NCBI GenBank assembly: GCA_035511435.1
Contig: DATKFJ010000543.1
Span: forward strand, 1 to 15,362
DNA length: 15,362 bases
Source of the DNA: JAMXLO01 sp035511435
GTDB taxonomy: Bacteria; Pseudomonadota; Alphaproteobacteria; Acetobacterales; Acetobacteraceae
Direction of reading: 5' to 3'
Shown: positions 1-6,504 of the stretch, piece after piece
Numbering within the stretch: the first letter of the stretch is position 1
Layout of the letters: every line of letters begins with the position of its first letter
Program-made: the position numbers and the translations under genes
Notes under the pieces: generated by a model
What the model saw: only the letters and a program-made list of their open reading frames with translations
What the model was told of the DNA's origin: nothing
Databases searched by the model: none

Positions 1-1
1 C

Positions 2-961
2 GAGCGCGCGTTGGAGGTTGGCCACCGAACAGGCAATCAGCACGCGGTGGTCCTGGCGCATCGATCGAGTGGCAGCGCCAAACTGTTGCTCGGCCGTTTT
101 CGCGAGGCACGCAACGACCTGGAACAAGCGCTCGCGCAGTACGAAGGCATCATGGCAATCACGCGCGACCCCAAGGTATCGGTCTGCGCCGCCTTGGGTA
201 TTTGCCTGACCGCACTTGGCCTGCCCGACTCAGGGGTCACCATGAGCCTGGAAGGCGTCAAACATGCGGAAATGCTGTCGCATCCCATCAGCCTGAATCT
301 CGCGCTCCGGCGCGCGTGCGTGCAAGGCATGATGCGGCGGGACACGCCGCAGGTGCTGGAACTTTCCAGCCGACTGCTGGTCAATCAGACCGAGTACGAG
401 ACGTTCCGCGGCAGCCGCGAAGGCGTCTTCTTCATGACCTGGGCCGAGTTGCAGACCAGCCGTGATCCGGTGCTGCGTGGACGCCTGCGCACCACGCTGG
501 ATTACTTCGAGAGCGCGCAACATTTCAACCTGCTGCCGTTCTTCCTGCTTGCTGCCGCCGAGGTGATGGAATCGCAGGACGATCGCGAGAGCGCCGATGC
601 CTTGCTGCGCCGATCGGCCGAGCTTGTGGAAAAGACCGACGAGCGCTGGTGCGAACCCGAGATCCCACGCTTGCAGGCACGTCTGACGCGCGATCCCGCG
701 ATTGCGATGCATTTGCTTGAGTCGAGCCTGTCACTGGCACGTGAACAGGGTGCCCTGCTGTGGGAAGTGCGCGCCGCCACCGATCTGGCGAAACTGTTGC
801 ACGGTCAGCGCAGCCACGAGGCTGCTCGCAACATCTTGGCGCCGCTGCTGCCGCGCTTGAACGAGGGTCTGGTGATGCCCGATTTCATGTCCGCCCGCGC
901 GGTGAGCAGTCAACCCAATTACACGCACGGCGCAGGCAACGCGGGAGTACCAGTATGCTGA
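2..961 (+). CDS. C-terminal TPR region of a large predicted ATPase/cyclase-type regulator (5' truncated)
   Basis: The reading frame is open from the first bases of the window, so this is the tail of a longer gene; 319 codons are visible before the TGA. The protein is mostly alpha-helical, with Ala/Leu-rich helix pairs such as LLLGRFREARNDLEQALAQY that look like TPR repeats. The end, SLAREQGALLWEVRAATDLA followed by a segment with ILAPLLPRLNEG, is typical of the C-terminus of multidomain signalling ATPases, which combine an adenylate cyclase or winged-helix N-terminus, an AAA/NACHT-like ATPase and a TPR tail. Which N-terminal domain this copy has cannot be seen. No ATPase motif lies in the window. 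Its stop overlaps the next start by 7 bp (ATGCTGA), so the two are probably translationally coupled. The TPR-tail call is fairly secure; the parent architecture is inferred from family knowledge. Confidence 0.72.
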   Translation, partial: ERALEVGHRTGNQHAVVLAHRSSGSAKLLLGRFREARNDLEQALAQYEGIMAITRDPKVSVCAALGICLTALGLPDSGVTMSLEGVKHAEMLSHPISLNLALRRACVQGMMRRDTPQVLELSSRLLVNQTEYETFRGSREGVFFMTWAELQTSRDPVLRGRLRTTLDYFESAQHFNLLPFFLLAAAEVMESQDDRESADALLRRSAELVEKTDERWCEPEIPRLQARLTRDPAIAMHLLESSLSLAREQGALLWEVRAATDLAKLLHGQRSHEAARNILAPLLPRLNEGLVMPDFMSARAVSSQPNYTHGAGNAGVPVC

Positions 962-1770
962 CCCGATACATCGCGCTGGTGAGTGAGGCGCCGAAAATCG
1001 AACTGGCCGAACTTGTAGCCGTAGCCGCGGCGCTGCAAAAGCAGGTGACGCGGGACTTCGGACCAATCTGGGGCGTCCAGGCGAATGTGTCAGCCTTTGC
1101 CCGCCTGGAAGAGGTGCCGCTCGACTACTGGCCCGTCATCATCAAGGACAACCTGGCGCGTCCCGAAGCTGCCGGATACCACGAGGACGATCTGGGCGAG
1201 CCTTGTTCGCTGGTCCGCCTGACCGACGATTGGAGTGTCACGGCAAGCCACGAGACGCTCGAGATGCTGGCCGATCCGTGGGGTCGGCATCTGGTCGCCG
1301 GCCAATCGCCGCGTCGCCCCAAGGACCGCGTGAAGTTCCTGGTCGAGGTGTGCGACCCGTGTTCGAATGCGAGCTACAAAGTCAACGGCATCGCGGTATC
1401 CGATTTCTACACGCCGCACTTCTTCGATCCCGTCCCAAGCCGCAGCGTTCGCTACAGCTTCGCCGGCAATATCACCAAACCGCGCCAGGTTCTGAAGGGC
1501 GGCTATCTGACCTGGTACGAACCGGCGTCGCGTAAATGGTGGCACCGGGCCTGGTTCAACGGACCCAGACACGCTGACGCCGAGATACCGATCCCGGACC
1601 TGGTCAAAGGCAACATTCGCTCTGCCATCGACCACCACCTTGCCCCGAAGCGCGCGCGCGGCAAGCAGAATGGCAGCGGCGGCAAGTTGCGGCAGCAGCG
1701 CGAAGAGCCAGGCAAGGCATTTCTTGAGCGAGCGTCAGATATTCGGCGCTCCATCCTTTCGCGTAGCTGA
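955..1770 (+). CDS. Conserved hypothetical protein with a HExxE metal-site-like motif
   Basis: This 271-residue protein of unknown function has no signal peptide or membrane segment. The start is ATG at 955, overlapping the upstream stop (ATGCTGA); the frame is open further upstream, but that part only shadows the first gene. The most informative stretch is SHETLEMLADPWG, with His99, Glu100, Glu103 and Asp107. It recalls zincin metalloprotease helices (HExxH or HExxE), though the second His is absent. A second distinctive block, VNGIAVSDFYTPHFFDP (about residues 143-159), and WYEPASRKWWHRAWF look like conserved cores. The last 50 residues are basic and low in complexity (KRARGKQNGSGGK), probably a disordered tail. 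I recognise the general type (hypothetical proteins with a SHE..EM..DP motif) but no demonstrated function. Coupling to the TPR regulator suggests the two act together. Coding call secure; protease activity speculative. Confidence 0.75.
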   Translation: MLTRYIALVSEAPKIELAELVAVAAALQKQVTRDFGPIWGVQANVSAFARLEEVPLDYWPVIIKDNLARPEAAGYHEDDLGEPCSLVRLTDDWSVTASHETLEMLADPWGRHLVAGQSPRRPKDRVKFLVEVCDPCSNASYKVNGIAVSDFYTPHFFDPVPSRSVRYSFAGNITKPRQVLKGGYLTWYEPASRKWWHRAWFNGPRHADAEIPIPDLVKGNIRSAIDHHLAPKRARGKQNGSGGKLRQQREEPGKAFLERASDIRRSILSRS

Positions 1771-1798
1771 TCCAGGCCAAGCACCGGCAACCCAACAT

Positions 1799-1821
1799 CC
1801 CCCTCCCCTTGTGGGAGGGGG
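1799..1821. repeat. GC-rich hairpin, REP-like
   Basis: Nine C/T-rich bases (1799-1807) pair perfectly with nine G/A-rich bases (1813-1821) around a 5-base loop. It lies 28 bp past the stop of the upstream gene. The CCCCCTCCC...GGGAGGGGG form resembles dispersed palindromes scattered in many GC-rich proteobacterial genomes. It could also act as a terminator stem, but no T-run follows. Confidence 0.55.
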
Positions 1822-1827
1822 TAGGGG

Positions 1828-1839
1828 GGGTGCGCACCC
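1828..1839. repeat. 12-bp perfect palindrome GGGTGCGCACCC
   Basis: The sequence equals its own reverse complement, between two larger hairpins in the convergent gap. It may simply be part of the same repetitive block. A protein-binding role is possible but nothing supports it. Confidence 0.35.
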
Positions 1840-1863
1840 ACCGACCATGGGCAAGTGGCGTGC

Positions 1864-1906
1864 TCCCCGACCTACCCGCACCATAACGGTGTGGGTAGGT
1901 CGGGGA
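1864..1906. terminator. Long hairpin between convergent genes (terminator or dispersed repeat)
   Basis: Bases 1864-1882 pair with 1888-1906, giving a 19-bp stem with one G-T wobble (1878:1892) and a 5-base loop. It begins 9 bp past the stop of the DUF35 gene on the minus strand and also lies past the end of the plus-strand gene at 1770. It could therefore end transcription from both sides. There is no T-run, so intrinsic termination is not certain. The arms, containing GTGGGTAGGTCGGGG, resemble dispersed repeats I associate with Xanthomonadales-type genomes (recalled, not checked). Confidence 0.55.
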
Positions 1907-1915
1907 TAAACCCTC

Positions 1916-2314
1916 CTACACCGGGGTGAACATCGGCATCGGCGGGCCGCCCTCACTCGGCACGAACTTCAGTTTCACCGCCTGCCCGATCTTCAGCGCG
2001 CCCAGGTCGCAGTCGACGATGTTGGTCATCATCGACGGCCCCTCCTCCAACGTCACATACGCGATCGCATACGGCACCTCGGCCCGCGCCATGATACTGA
2101 GCGTGTAGATCTTCCCCTTGCCGGATACCTCGACCCATTCCACCGGACCGAACGTGAACGGCGAAATCGCGCGCGGATACCAGATGAACTTCCCGGTGTC
2201 CTTGCAACGCGGCAGCACCAGCTTGCCAGCCGCGCAGCCATCCCAGAAAGGCTTGGTCTCCGGATTGGTCTCGGGCGTGCCGACGAATGAGATCTTGCGT
2301 TGAACGTAAGCCAT
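1916..2314 (-). CDS. DUF35 OB-fold acyl-CoA-associated protein with degenerate zinc ribbon
   Basis: This 132-residue protein has the standard DUF35 layout: an N-terminal helix (about 14-31), a rubredoxin-like ribbon (about 33-55) and an OB fold (about 58-130) starting VEWVEVSGKGKIYTLSIM. DUF35 proteins pair with thiolase-like or MaoC-like enzymes, bind acyl-CoA and often complete the active complex, as with Ltp2 and ChsH2 in steroid side-chain degradation. The ribbon normally holds two CxxC pairs. Here the four positions read Cys37, Thr40, Ser51 and Thr54, so zinc binding is probably lost. The start is ATG, 5 bp after the thiolase stop, with a GGGAG ribosome site 8 bases upstream. The pairing strongly supports a thiolase/DUF35 complex. 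The family call is confident; the substrate is unknown. Confidence 0.88.
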   Translation of the reverse strand: MAYVQRKISFVGTPETNPETKPFWDGCAAGKLVLPRCKDTGKFIWYPRAISPFTFGPVEWVEVSGKGKIYTLSIMARAEVPYAIAYVTLEEGPSMMTNIVDCDLGALKIGQAVKLKFVPSEGGPPMPMFTPV

Positions 2315-2319
2315 GTCGA

Positions 2320-3489
2320 TCACTCCCGCTCCAGAATCACAGTGCTGCCGCAGTGCCGCGTGCCAAGCGAACCGCCCGTGCCATGCGCGATCGCCAGGTT
2401 GCAGTTCTTCACCTGCACCGCGGCATGCGCCTCGCCGCGCAACTGGCGCACCGCCTCGATGATCTTGGTGATGCCGCCACGGTTCGCCGGATGGTTGCTG
2501 CACAATCCACCGCCATCGGTGTTGAACGGCAGCTTGCCGACGCCGGAGATCAGATTGCCATCCGAAACGAACTTTCCGCCCTGCCCCTTTTCGCAGAAGC
2601 CCAGGTCCTCCAACTGCATCAGCACCGTGATGGTAAAGCTGTCGTAGATCGACGCGTACTTGATATCGGACGGCTTGATCCCCGCCATCTCCCACGCCGG
2701 CGGTCCCGACCAACGCGCGGCCGAGAATGTCAGATCGATCTCGCCGCCCGCCTGATGCTTCGGTGATTCGCCAACCCCGATCACCTTCACCAACGGCCGC
2801 TTCAGGCTTTTCGCGATCTCCGGCCTGGTGACGATCAGCGCACCGCCGCCGTCGCTGATCACGCAGCAATCCAGCCGATGCAGCGGCGTCGCGACCATCG
2901 GCGACTTCACCACGTCTTCCACCGTCACGACATCACGCAGCATGGCGTTCGGATTGTACTGCGCGTGGTGTGACGCGGCGACCTTGATCCACGCGAGCTG
3001 TTCGCTGGTGGTACCGTATTCATGCATGTGGCGGGCGGCGCACATCGCGTACATGTTCGCGGTGGCCGGGCCGTAAGGGAACTCGAACTGCACCTCCGGC
3101 TGCGCGGGGCTGCCGGCGCGCGGTGCGGTGCCGGTCGCCATGCCTTCGCTGCGCGGCCGGCCGGCGAGCGTGATCAGCGCAATGCTGCAACGTCCGGCGG
3201 CAATCGATTCCAGTGCGTGCCCGACCGCCACCTGATACGACGAACCGCCGACGTCCGTGCTGTCCACGTGGCGGCATTTCAGGTTCATGTAATCGACCAT
3301 CGACAGCGGGCCGAGGCCCGGGGCGTCGCCGGCGCAGAAGTAGCCGTCGATATCGTCCTTGGTCAGGCCAGCGTCCTCCAGCGCGCCCTTCGCGCATTCG
3401 GCGTGCAGCAATGTCACCGACTTGTCGGGTGCCTTGCGCGTCGGATGCTCGAACGCCCCGACGATATAGCCCGCGCCTTTTAAGCTCAT
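2320..3489 (-). CDS. Thiolase-like lipid-transfer (SCP-x type) acyl-CoA enzyme
   Basis: The protein has 389 residues, the usual length for the lipid-transfer thiolase family (acetyl-CoA acetyltransferase-like). Family marks are GDAPGLGPLS (about 54-63), STDVGGSSYQVAVGHALES (about 77-95), LDCCVISDGGGALIV, CSNHPANRGG and the C-terminal HGTGGSLGTRHCGSTVIL from His369. True thiolases carry an acylated Cys where this protein has GGSS (81-84), with no Cys in the segment 73-100. It is therefore unlikely to perform the normal thiolytic Claisen reaction and may be a retro-aldolase or lyase like Ltp2. It is the first gene of an operon with the DUF35 protein. The start is ATG with a GGGGAG ribosome site about 7 bases upstream. 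A -10 box overlapped by a palindrome lies about 45 bp upstream. The family is secure; the exact reaction is inferred from Ltp2-like relatives. Confidence 0.9.
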   Translation of the reverse strand: MSLKGAGYIVGAFEHPTRKAPDKSVTLLHAECAKGALEDAGLTKDDIDGYFCAGDAPGLGPLSMVDYMNLKCRHVDSTDVGGSSYQVAVGHALESIAAGRCSIALITLAGRPRSEGMATGTAPRAGSPAQPEVQFEFPYGPATANMYAMCAARHMHEYGTTSEQLAWIKVAASHHAQYNPNAMLRDVVTVEDVVKSPMVATPLHRLDCCVISDGGGALIVTRPEIAKSLKRPLVKVIGVGESPKHQAGGEIDLTFSAARWSGPPAWEMAGIKPSDIKYASIYDSFTITVLMQLEDLGFCEKGQGGKFVSDGNLISGVGKLPFNTDGGGLCSNHPANRGGITKIIEAVRQLRGEAHAAVQVKNCNLAIAHGTGGSLGTRHCGSTVILERE

Positions 3490-3534
3490 GCGTTTCTCCC
3501 CTCGCGCCTGTCGCGCTCTTCCGGTCCAGGGGGC

Positions 3535-3540
3535 AGTATA
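3535..3540 (-). promoter_or_regulatory. Candidate -10 box of the thiolase/DUF35 operon
   Basis: On the minus strand this reads TATACT, one mismatch from the sigma-70 consensus. It would give a leader of about 40 bases before the thiolase ATG at 3489. The hexamer 17 bp upstream (TGGCGG) is a poor -35, which suggests either a weak or an activated promoter. The box is partly covered by the palindrome at 3539-3550. Confidence 0.45.
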
Positions 3541-3550
3541 CCGATCGGTA
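3539..3550. promoter_or_regulatory. Perfect palindrome TACCGATCGGTA, candidate TetR-type operator
   Basis: This 12-bp perfect palindrome lies in the 114-bp gap between the divergent thiolase and P450 genes. It overlaps the thiolase -10 box, so a bound repressor would block that promoter and could affect the P450 promoter too. The form ACCGA-TCGGT is common among TetR-family operators of acyl-CoA and efflux genes. No regulator gene is adjacent in the window, so the cognate protein would be encoded elsewhere. Confidence 0.5.
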
Positions 3551-3589
3551 GATTCTCCGCCAGACCGGCAAATACGCTACGCTGTCACC

Positions 3590-3607
3590 ATGGAGATCAG
3601 CACGTGA
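3590..3607 (+). other. Possible 5-codon leader ORF overlapping the P450 start
   Basis: ATG at 3590 opens a five-codon frame (MEIST) whose TGA at 3605-3607 overlaps the P450 GTG at 3604. It could couple translation to the P450. However, its GGAG (3592-3595) is also the natural ribosome site for the GTG, so it may be accidental. Confidence 0.15.
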
Positions 3608-4965
3608 CAGCAGCGACCTTGTACGTCCCACCGTATCCGCCGAAACCAGCGCAGGAGCTGTCGTTCCCCGCTTACCTGCGCGCAATCCGCGGCAACGCTC
3701 TGACCATGTGGACCCAGGCTGCCTACCAGCAGGATGCCGTGATCCGTCGGGACCTTGGTCACAGCACAATGCTGCTCAATGCACCGGATGCGATCCATCG
3801 TGTGCTGGTGGACAACCCCGGCAACTATCGGCGTTCGCCCGCCTCGATCCGTATCCTGCGCCCGATCACCGGCAAGGGTCTGCTGCTCAGCGAAGGCGAC
3901 GACTGGCGCCATCAGCGCCGTACCATCGCGCCGTCGCTCGCGCCGCGGAATCTGCCAATGCTCTCTCGGCACATCGTGACCAGCACGCAGCAGGCTGTTG
4001 CCACCCTCGCGGCAGAGGCAAACGAACCGGTCGATCTGCTCGCCGCCATGCAGAACCTGGCGCTGGACATCGCGGGCCGTTCGATGTTCTCGCTGGAAGT
4101 GCGGCAGTACGGCGCTGCGATGCGCCGGATGCTCAACGAGTACGCCACGCACTACGCACGGCCGCATCTGTTCGACATCGTGCTGCCGGCATGGATCCCG
4201 ACGCTGCGCGATCTGGGCCGCCGGCGGTTCCAGCGCGCGTGGATGGGCCTGATGGAGCAGATCATGCACCAGCGTCAGGCCGCGCCGCCCGCGGATGCGC
4301 CACGCGACCTGTTCGATCTGCTGCTCGCCGCGCGCGATCCGGAATCCGGCGAGGGATTTACGCAGGCGCAGTTGCGCGACCAGGTAGCGACGATGATTCT
4401 TGCCGGGCACGAGACCACCGCGGTCACGCTGTTCTGGTCTCTCGTGTTGTTGAGCGGGGCGCCGAACGAACAGCAGATCGTTGCCGACGAAGTCCGCGGC
4501 GTCGACATCACGCCGGATACCGCCATGGATGTGCTGCCGAGTCTGGTTCACACTCGCGCGGTGATCAGCGAGGCGCTACGGCTTTATCCGCCGGCGTTCA
4601 CCATCGTGCGCCAGGCGATCGCCGCCGACCGCGCCGGCACGATCGACATTCCACGCGGCACGGTGTTGATGATCGCACCATGGGTGCTGGGTCGGCATCG
4701 CCGGCTGTGGCGCGAGCCGGACGCCTTCGATCCGTCGCGCTTCCTGCCAGGAGCGCCGCCGATCCCACGCTTCGCCTATCTGCCATTCGGTGCCGGACCA
4801 CGCATCTGCGTCGGCGCCCAGTTTGCGCTGACCGAGGCAACGTTGATGCTGACAGCAATGATCCGCGCGTTCGACGTGTCGTTGGATGAAGCCCCGCCGA
4901 TGCCGGTCGCGATCGTGACGACACAACCCGATCACGCGCCAAGGTTTCGGCTGCAAGCGCGGTAG
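3604..4965 (+). CDS. Cytochrome P450
   Basis: This soluble bacterial P450 of 453 residues shows every hallmark. The C-helix has WRHQRR, which contacts a haem propionate. The I-helix has AGHETT at 267-272 for oxygen activation. The K-helix ExxR is Glu323/Arg326. The haem loop is FGAGPRICVG with the ligand Cys402. No N-terminal membrane anchor is evident, so it should be cytosolic and use a separate ferredoxin and reductase, neither encoded nearby. The sequence style (PPYPPKPAQ start, YLPFGAGPRICVGAQFA) resembles CYP102/CYP110-like fatty-acid or terpenoid hydroxylases; the substrate cannot be assigned. The start is GTG with GGAG 8 bases upstream. It is divergent from the thiolase/DUF35 pair across a shared candidate operator, suggesting co-regulated oxidation of a hydrophobic substrate. 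It is convergent with the transporter genes. Confidence 0.95.
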   Translation: MTAATLYVPPYPPKPAQELSFPAYLRAIRGNALTMWTQAAYQQDAVIRRDLGHSTMLLNAPDAIHRVLVDNPGNYRRSPASIRILRPITGKGLLLSEGDDWRHQRRTIAPSLAPRNLPMLSRHIVTSTQQAVATLAAEANEPVDLLAAMQNLALDIAGRSMFSLEVRQYGAAMRRMLNEYATHYARPHLFDIVLPAWIPTLRDLGRRRFQRAWMGLMEQIMHQRQAAPPADAPRDLFDLLLAARDPESGEGFTQAQLRDQVATMILAGHETTAVTLFWSLVLLSGAPNEQQIVADEVRGVDITPDTAMDVLPSLVHTRAVISEALRLYPPAFTIVRQAIAADRAGTIDIPRGTVLMIAPWVLGRHRRLWREPDAFDPSRFLPGAPPIPRFAYLPFGAGPRICVGAQFALTEATLMLTAMIRAFDVSLDEAPPMPVAIVTTQPDHAPRFRLQAR

Positions 4966-4987
4966 AGCCGCCTCCCACTATCCGGCC

Positions 4988-5005
4988 GCGGCGCGAGTTC
5001 GCCGC
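4988..5005. terminator. Small GC hairpin in the P450/livF convergent gap
   Basis: GCGGCG (4988-4993) pairs with CGCCGC (5000-5005) around a 6-base loop, 22 bp past the P450 stop. No T-run follows on either strand, so it is only a weak terminator candidate. Nothing else is visible in the 77-bp gap. Confidence 0.25.
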
Positions 5006-5042
5006 ATCGCTCCCCTCCCCGCACAACGGAGACACGGCGTAA

Positions 5043-5792
5043 TCAAGTCCCCAGATAAAACCGCCGGATCAGCTCATTGTCGTTCAGATCCGCCGCGGAA
5101 CCGCCGGCGAACTCGATCCTGCCATGCACGATCACATAACCCCGATCCGCGATCCTGATCGCCTGCGTAAAATTCTGCTCCGCCATCAGCACCGTGAGCT
5201 GGAATCCATCCTTCAGCTCCTTGATCTTGTCGATCGTCCGGGCAACCAGCAGCGGCGCCAGCCCAACCGAAGGTTCGTCGATCAGCAAAATGCGCGGCGC
5301 CGACATCAACGCACGCGCCAGCGCCAGCATCTGCTGTTCGCCGCCGCTCATGCTGCCGGCCAACTGTCGACTGCGTTCCTTCAGTCGCGGAAACGTCTCG
5401 AAGCAAAACTCCAGATTCCGCGCGATCCCGGCACGCGCCGACTTGCGGAAGGCGCCCAGCAGCAGATTCTCGGTCACCGACAGCTTCGGGAAAAGCCTGC
5501 GCCCCTCTGGCACGAACGCAATGCCGAGATCGACGATCGCCTCGGTCGCAAGACCGATCAGTTCGTGTCGCGTGCCGTCGATCTCCGCCACTATGCTACC
5601 GGCAGACGGCCGCACGATGCCCATCACGCATTTCAGCAGCGTGCTCTTGCCGTTGCCGTTGGTCCCCAGCAGCACCACCGTTTCGCCGACATCCACCGAC
5701 AGCGACACATCGTGCAGGATCCGCACCGCCCCGTACCCGGCATCGATCCCCGAGATCGCAATGCTACTCGCCAAGATACGCCCGCACGACAT
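5043..5792 (-). CDS. livF: LIV-type ABC transporter ATP-binding protein, LivF class
   Basis: This is the second ATPase of a branched-chain amino acid/hydrophobic carboxylate (HAAT) ABC transporter. With the start used here, Walker A is GTNGNGKST (43-51), the signature MSGGEQQ has Ser149, and Walker B with its catalytic Glu is ILLIDEPSVGLAP, followed by the switch region MAEQNF. GYGAVRILHDVSL near the N-terminus and the ending RRFYLGT are typical of LivF. The start is uncertain. ATG at 5792 overlaps livG by 29 bp; TTG at 5774 would give 243 residues, closer to the usual length; the longest frame starts at 5825. None has a convincing ribosome site, as expected for translational coupling. It is the last gene of livHMGF. 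The family is certain; the substrate is not. Confidence 0.9.
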   Translation of the reverse strand: MSCGRILASSIAISGIDAGYGAVRILHDVSLSVDVGETVVLLGTNGNGKSTLLKCVMGIVRPSAGSIVAEIDGTRHELIGLATEAIVDLGIAFVPEGRRLFPKLSVTENLLLGAFRKSARAGIARNLEFCFETFPRLKERSRQLAGSMSGGEQQMLALARALMSAPRILLIDEPSVGLAPLLVARTIDKIKELKDGFQLTVLMAEQNFTQAIRIADRGYVIVHGRIEFAGGSAADLNDNELIRRFYLGT

Positions 5793-6504
5793 CGGGATCG
5801 CGCACCACATCGGCCGGATCGCCATCGGCTATCTTGCGCCCCGCCACCAGCACCACCAGCCGCTGCGAAAAATGCATCACCGCCCGCATGATGTGCTCGA
5901 TCAGGATCACGGTTACGCCCTGTTCGTTCAAGCGGATCAGCAACGCCAGGATGTCGTCCACTTCCGTGTGCGACAGACCGGCCATCGACTCGTCAGCGAC
6001 CAGCAGGCGCGGCGCGGCCGCCATGGCGCGTGCCAGCTCCAGCTTGCGCATCTCGATCTGCGTCAGATCGCGCGGCAGGTGCGTTGCCTTCTCGGCGAGC
6101 CCCACCATGTGCAGCAACTCGGCGCAACGCTCCTCGATCGCGTGCGCGCCAAGCGTCTGGCCATGCCGCGCGTTGACCGTGTAGAGCAGCGGAATACGCA
6201 GATTCTCGGCCAGCGACAGCGTGTTGAACGGCCGCGGCAACTGGAAGCTGCGCGACAGGCCCAGCCGCGTGCGCTCGTGCGCGGACAGACCGTTGAGTGA
6301 ACGACCGGCGAAGCGAACGCTGCCCGCCTCGTTGCGCAGCGTGCCGCACATGCAGTTGACCAGCGTACTCTTGCCGGAGCCATTGGGACCGATCAGGCCG
6401 ACACGTTCGCCCTGGTTGACCGCAAGCTCGATCGCCTCCAACGCGATGAAGCCGCCGAAGCGCTTGCCCAGACCGGCAATCTCCAGCAGCGCGCCATCAG
6501 TCAT
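5764..6504 (-). CDS. livG: LIV-type ABC transporter ATP-binding protein, LivG class, with atypical signature
   Basis: This 246-residue ATPase pairs with LivF on the LivH/LivM channel. Walker A is GPNGSGKST (39-47). The Q-loop segment is SRSFQLPRPFNTLSLAENL, and the family-typical insertion follows it. The signature motif is LTQIEMRKLELARA (from 147) rather than LSGGQ or the YGQQR form seen in most LivG proteins. Walker B is LLVADESMAGL with Asp171-Glu172, Ser replacing the usual Pro of DEP. The H-loop is His204. Catalytic Glu and His are present, so it should be active; I recall LTxxE/DExMAGL variants in a LivG subgroup. ATG at 6504 overlaps the livM stop in ATGA, a coupling signal. No substrate can be read from an ATPase. 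Confidence 0.92.
   Translation of the reverse strand: MTDGALLEIAGLGKRFGGFIALEAIELAVNQGERVGLIGPNGSGKSTLVNCMCGTLRNEAGSVRFAGRSLNGLSAHERTRLGLSRSFQLPRPFNTLSLAENLRIPLLYTVNARHGQTLGAHAIEERCAELLHMVGLAEKATHLPRDLTQIEMRKLELARAMAAAPRLLVADESMAGLSHTEVDDILALLIRLNEQGVTVILIEHIMRAVMHFSQRLVVLVAGRKIADGDPADVVRDPDVVRAYLGE

Noticed and set aside
760..954. An upstream extension of the HExxE protein to 336 residues
   Set aside because: The extra part overlaps the TPR gene out of frame and is Arg/Gly-rich noise. The overlapping ATG at 955 fits coupled translation.
1916..2869. A single 317-codon minus-strand frame that would extend the DUF35 gene upstream
   Set aside because: The upstream part is an out-of-frame shadow of the thiolase. 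The ATG at 2314 with its ribosome site gives a normal DUF35 length.
5793..5825. The longest livF start at 5825
   Set aside because: It adds residues not typical of LivF and increases the overlap with livG to 62 bp without a ribosome site.
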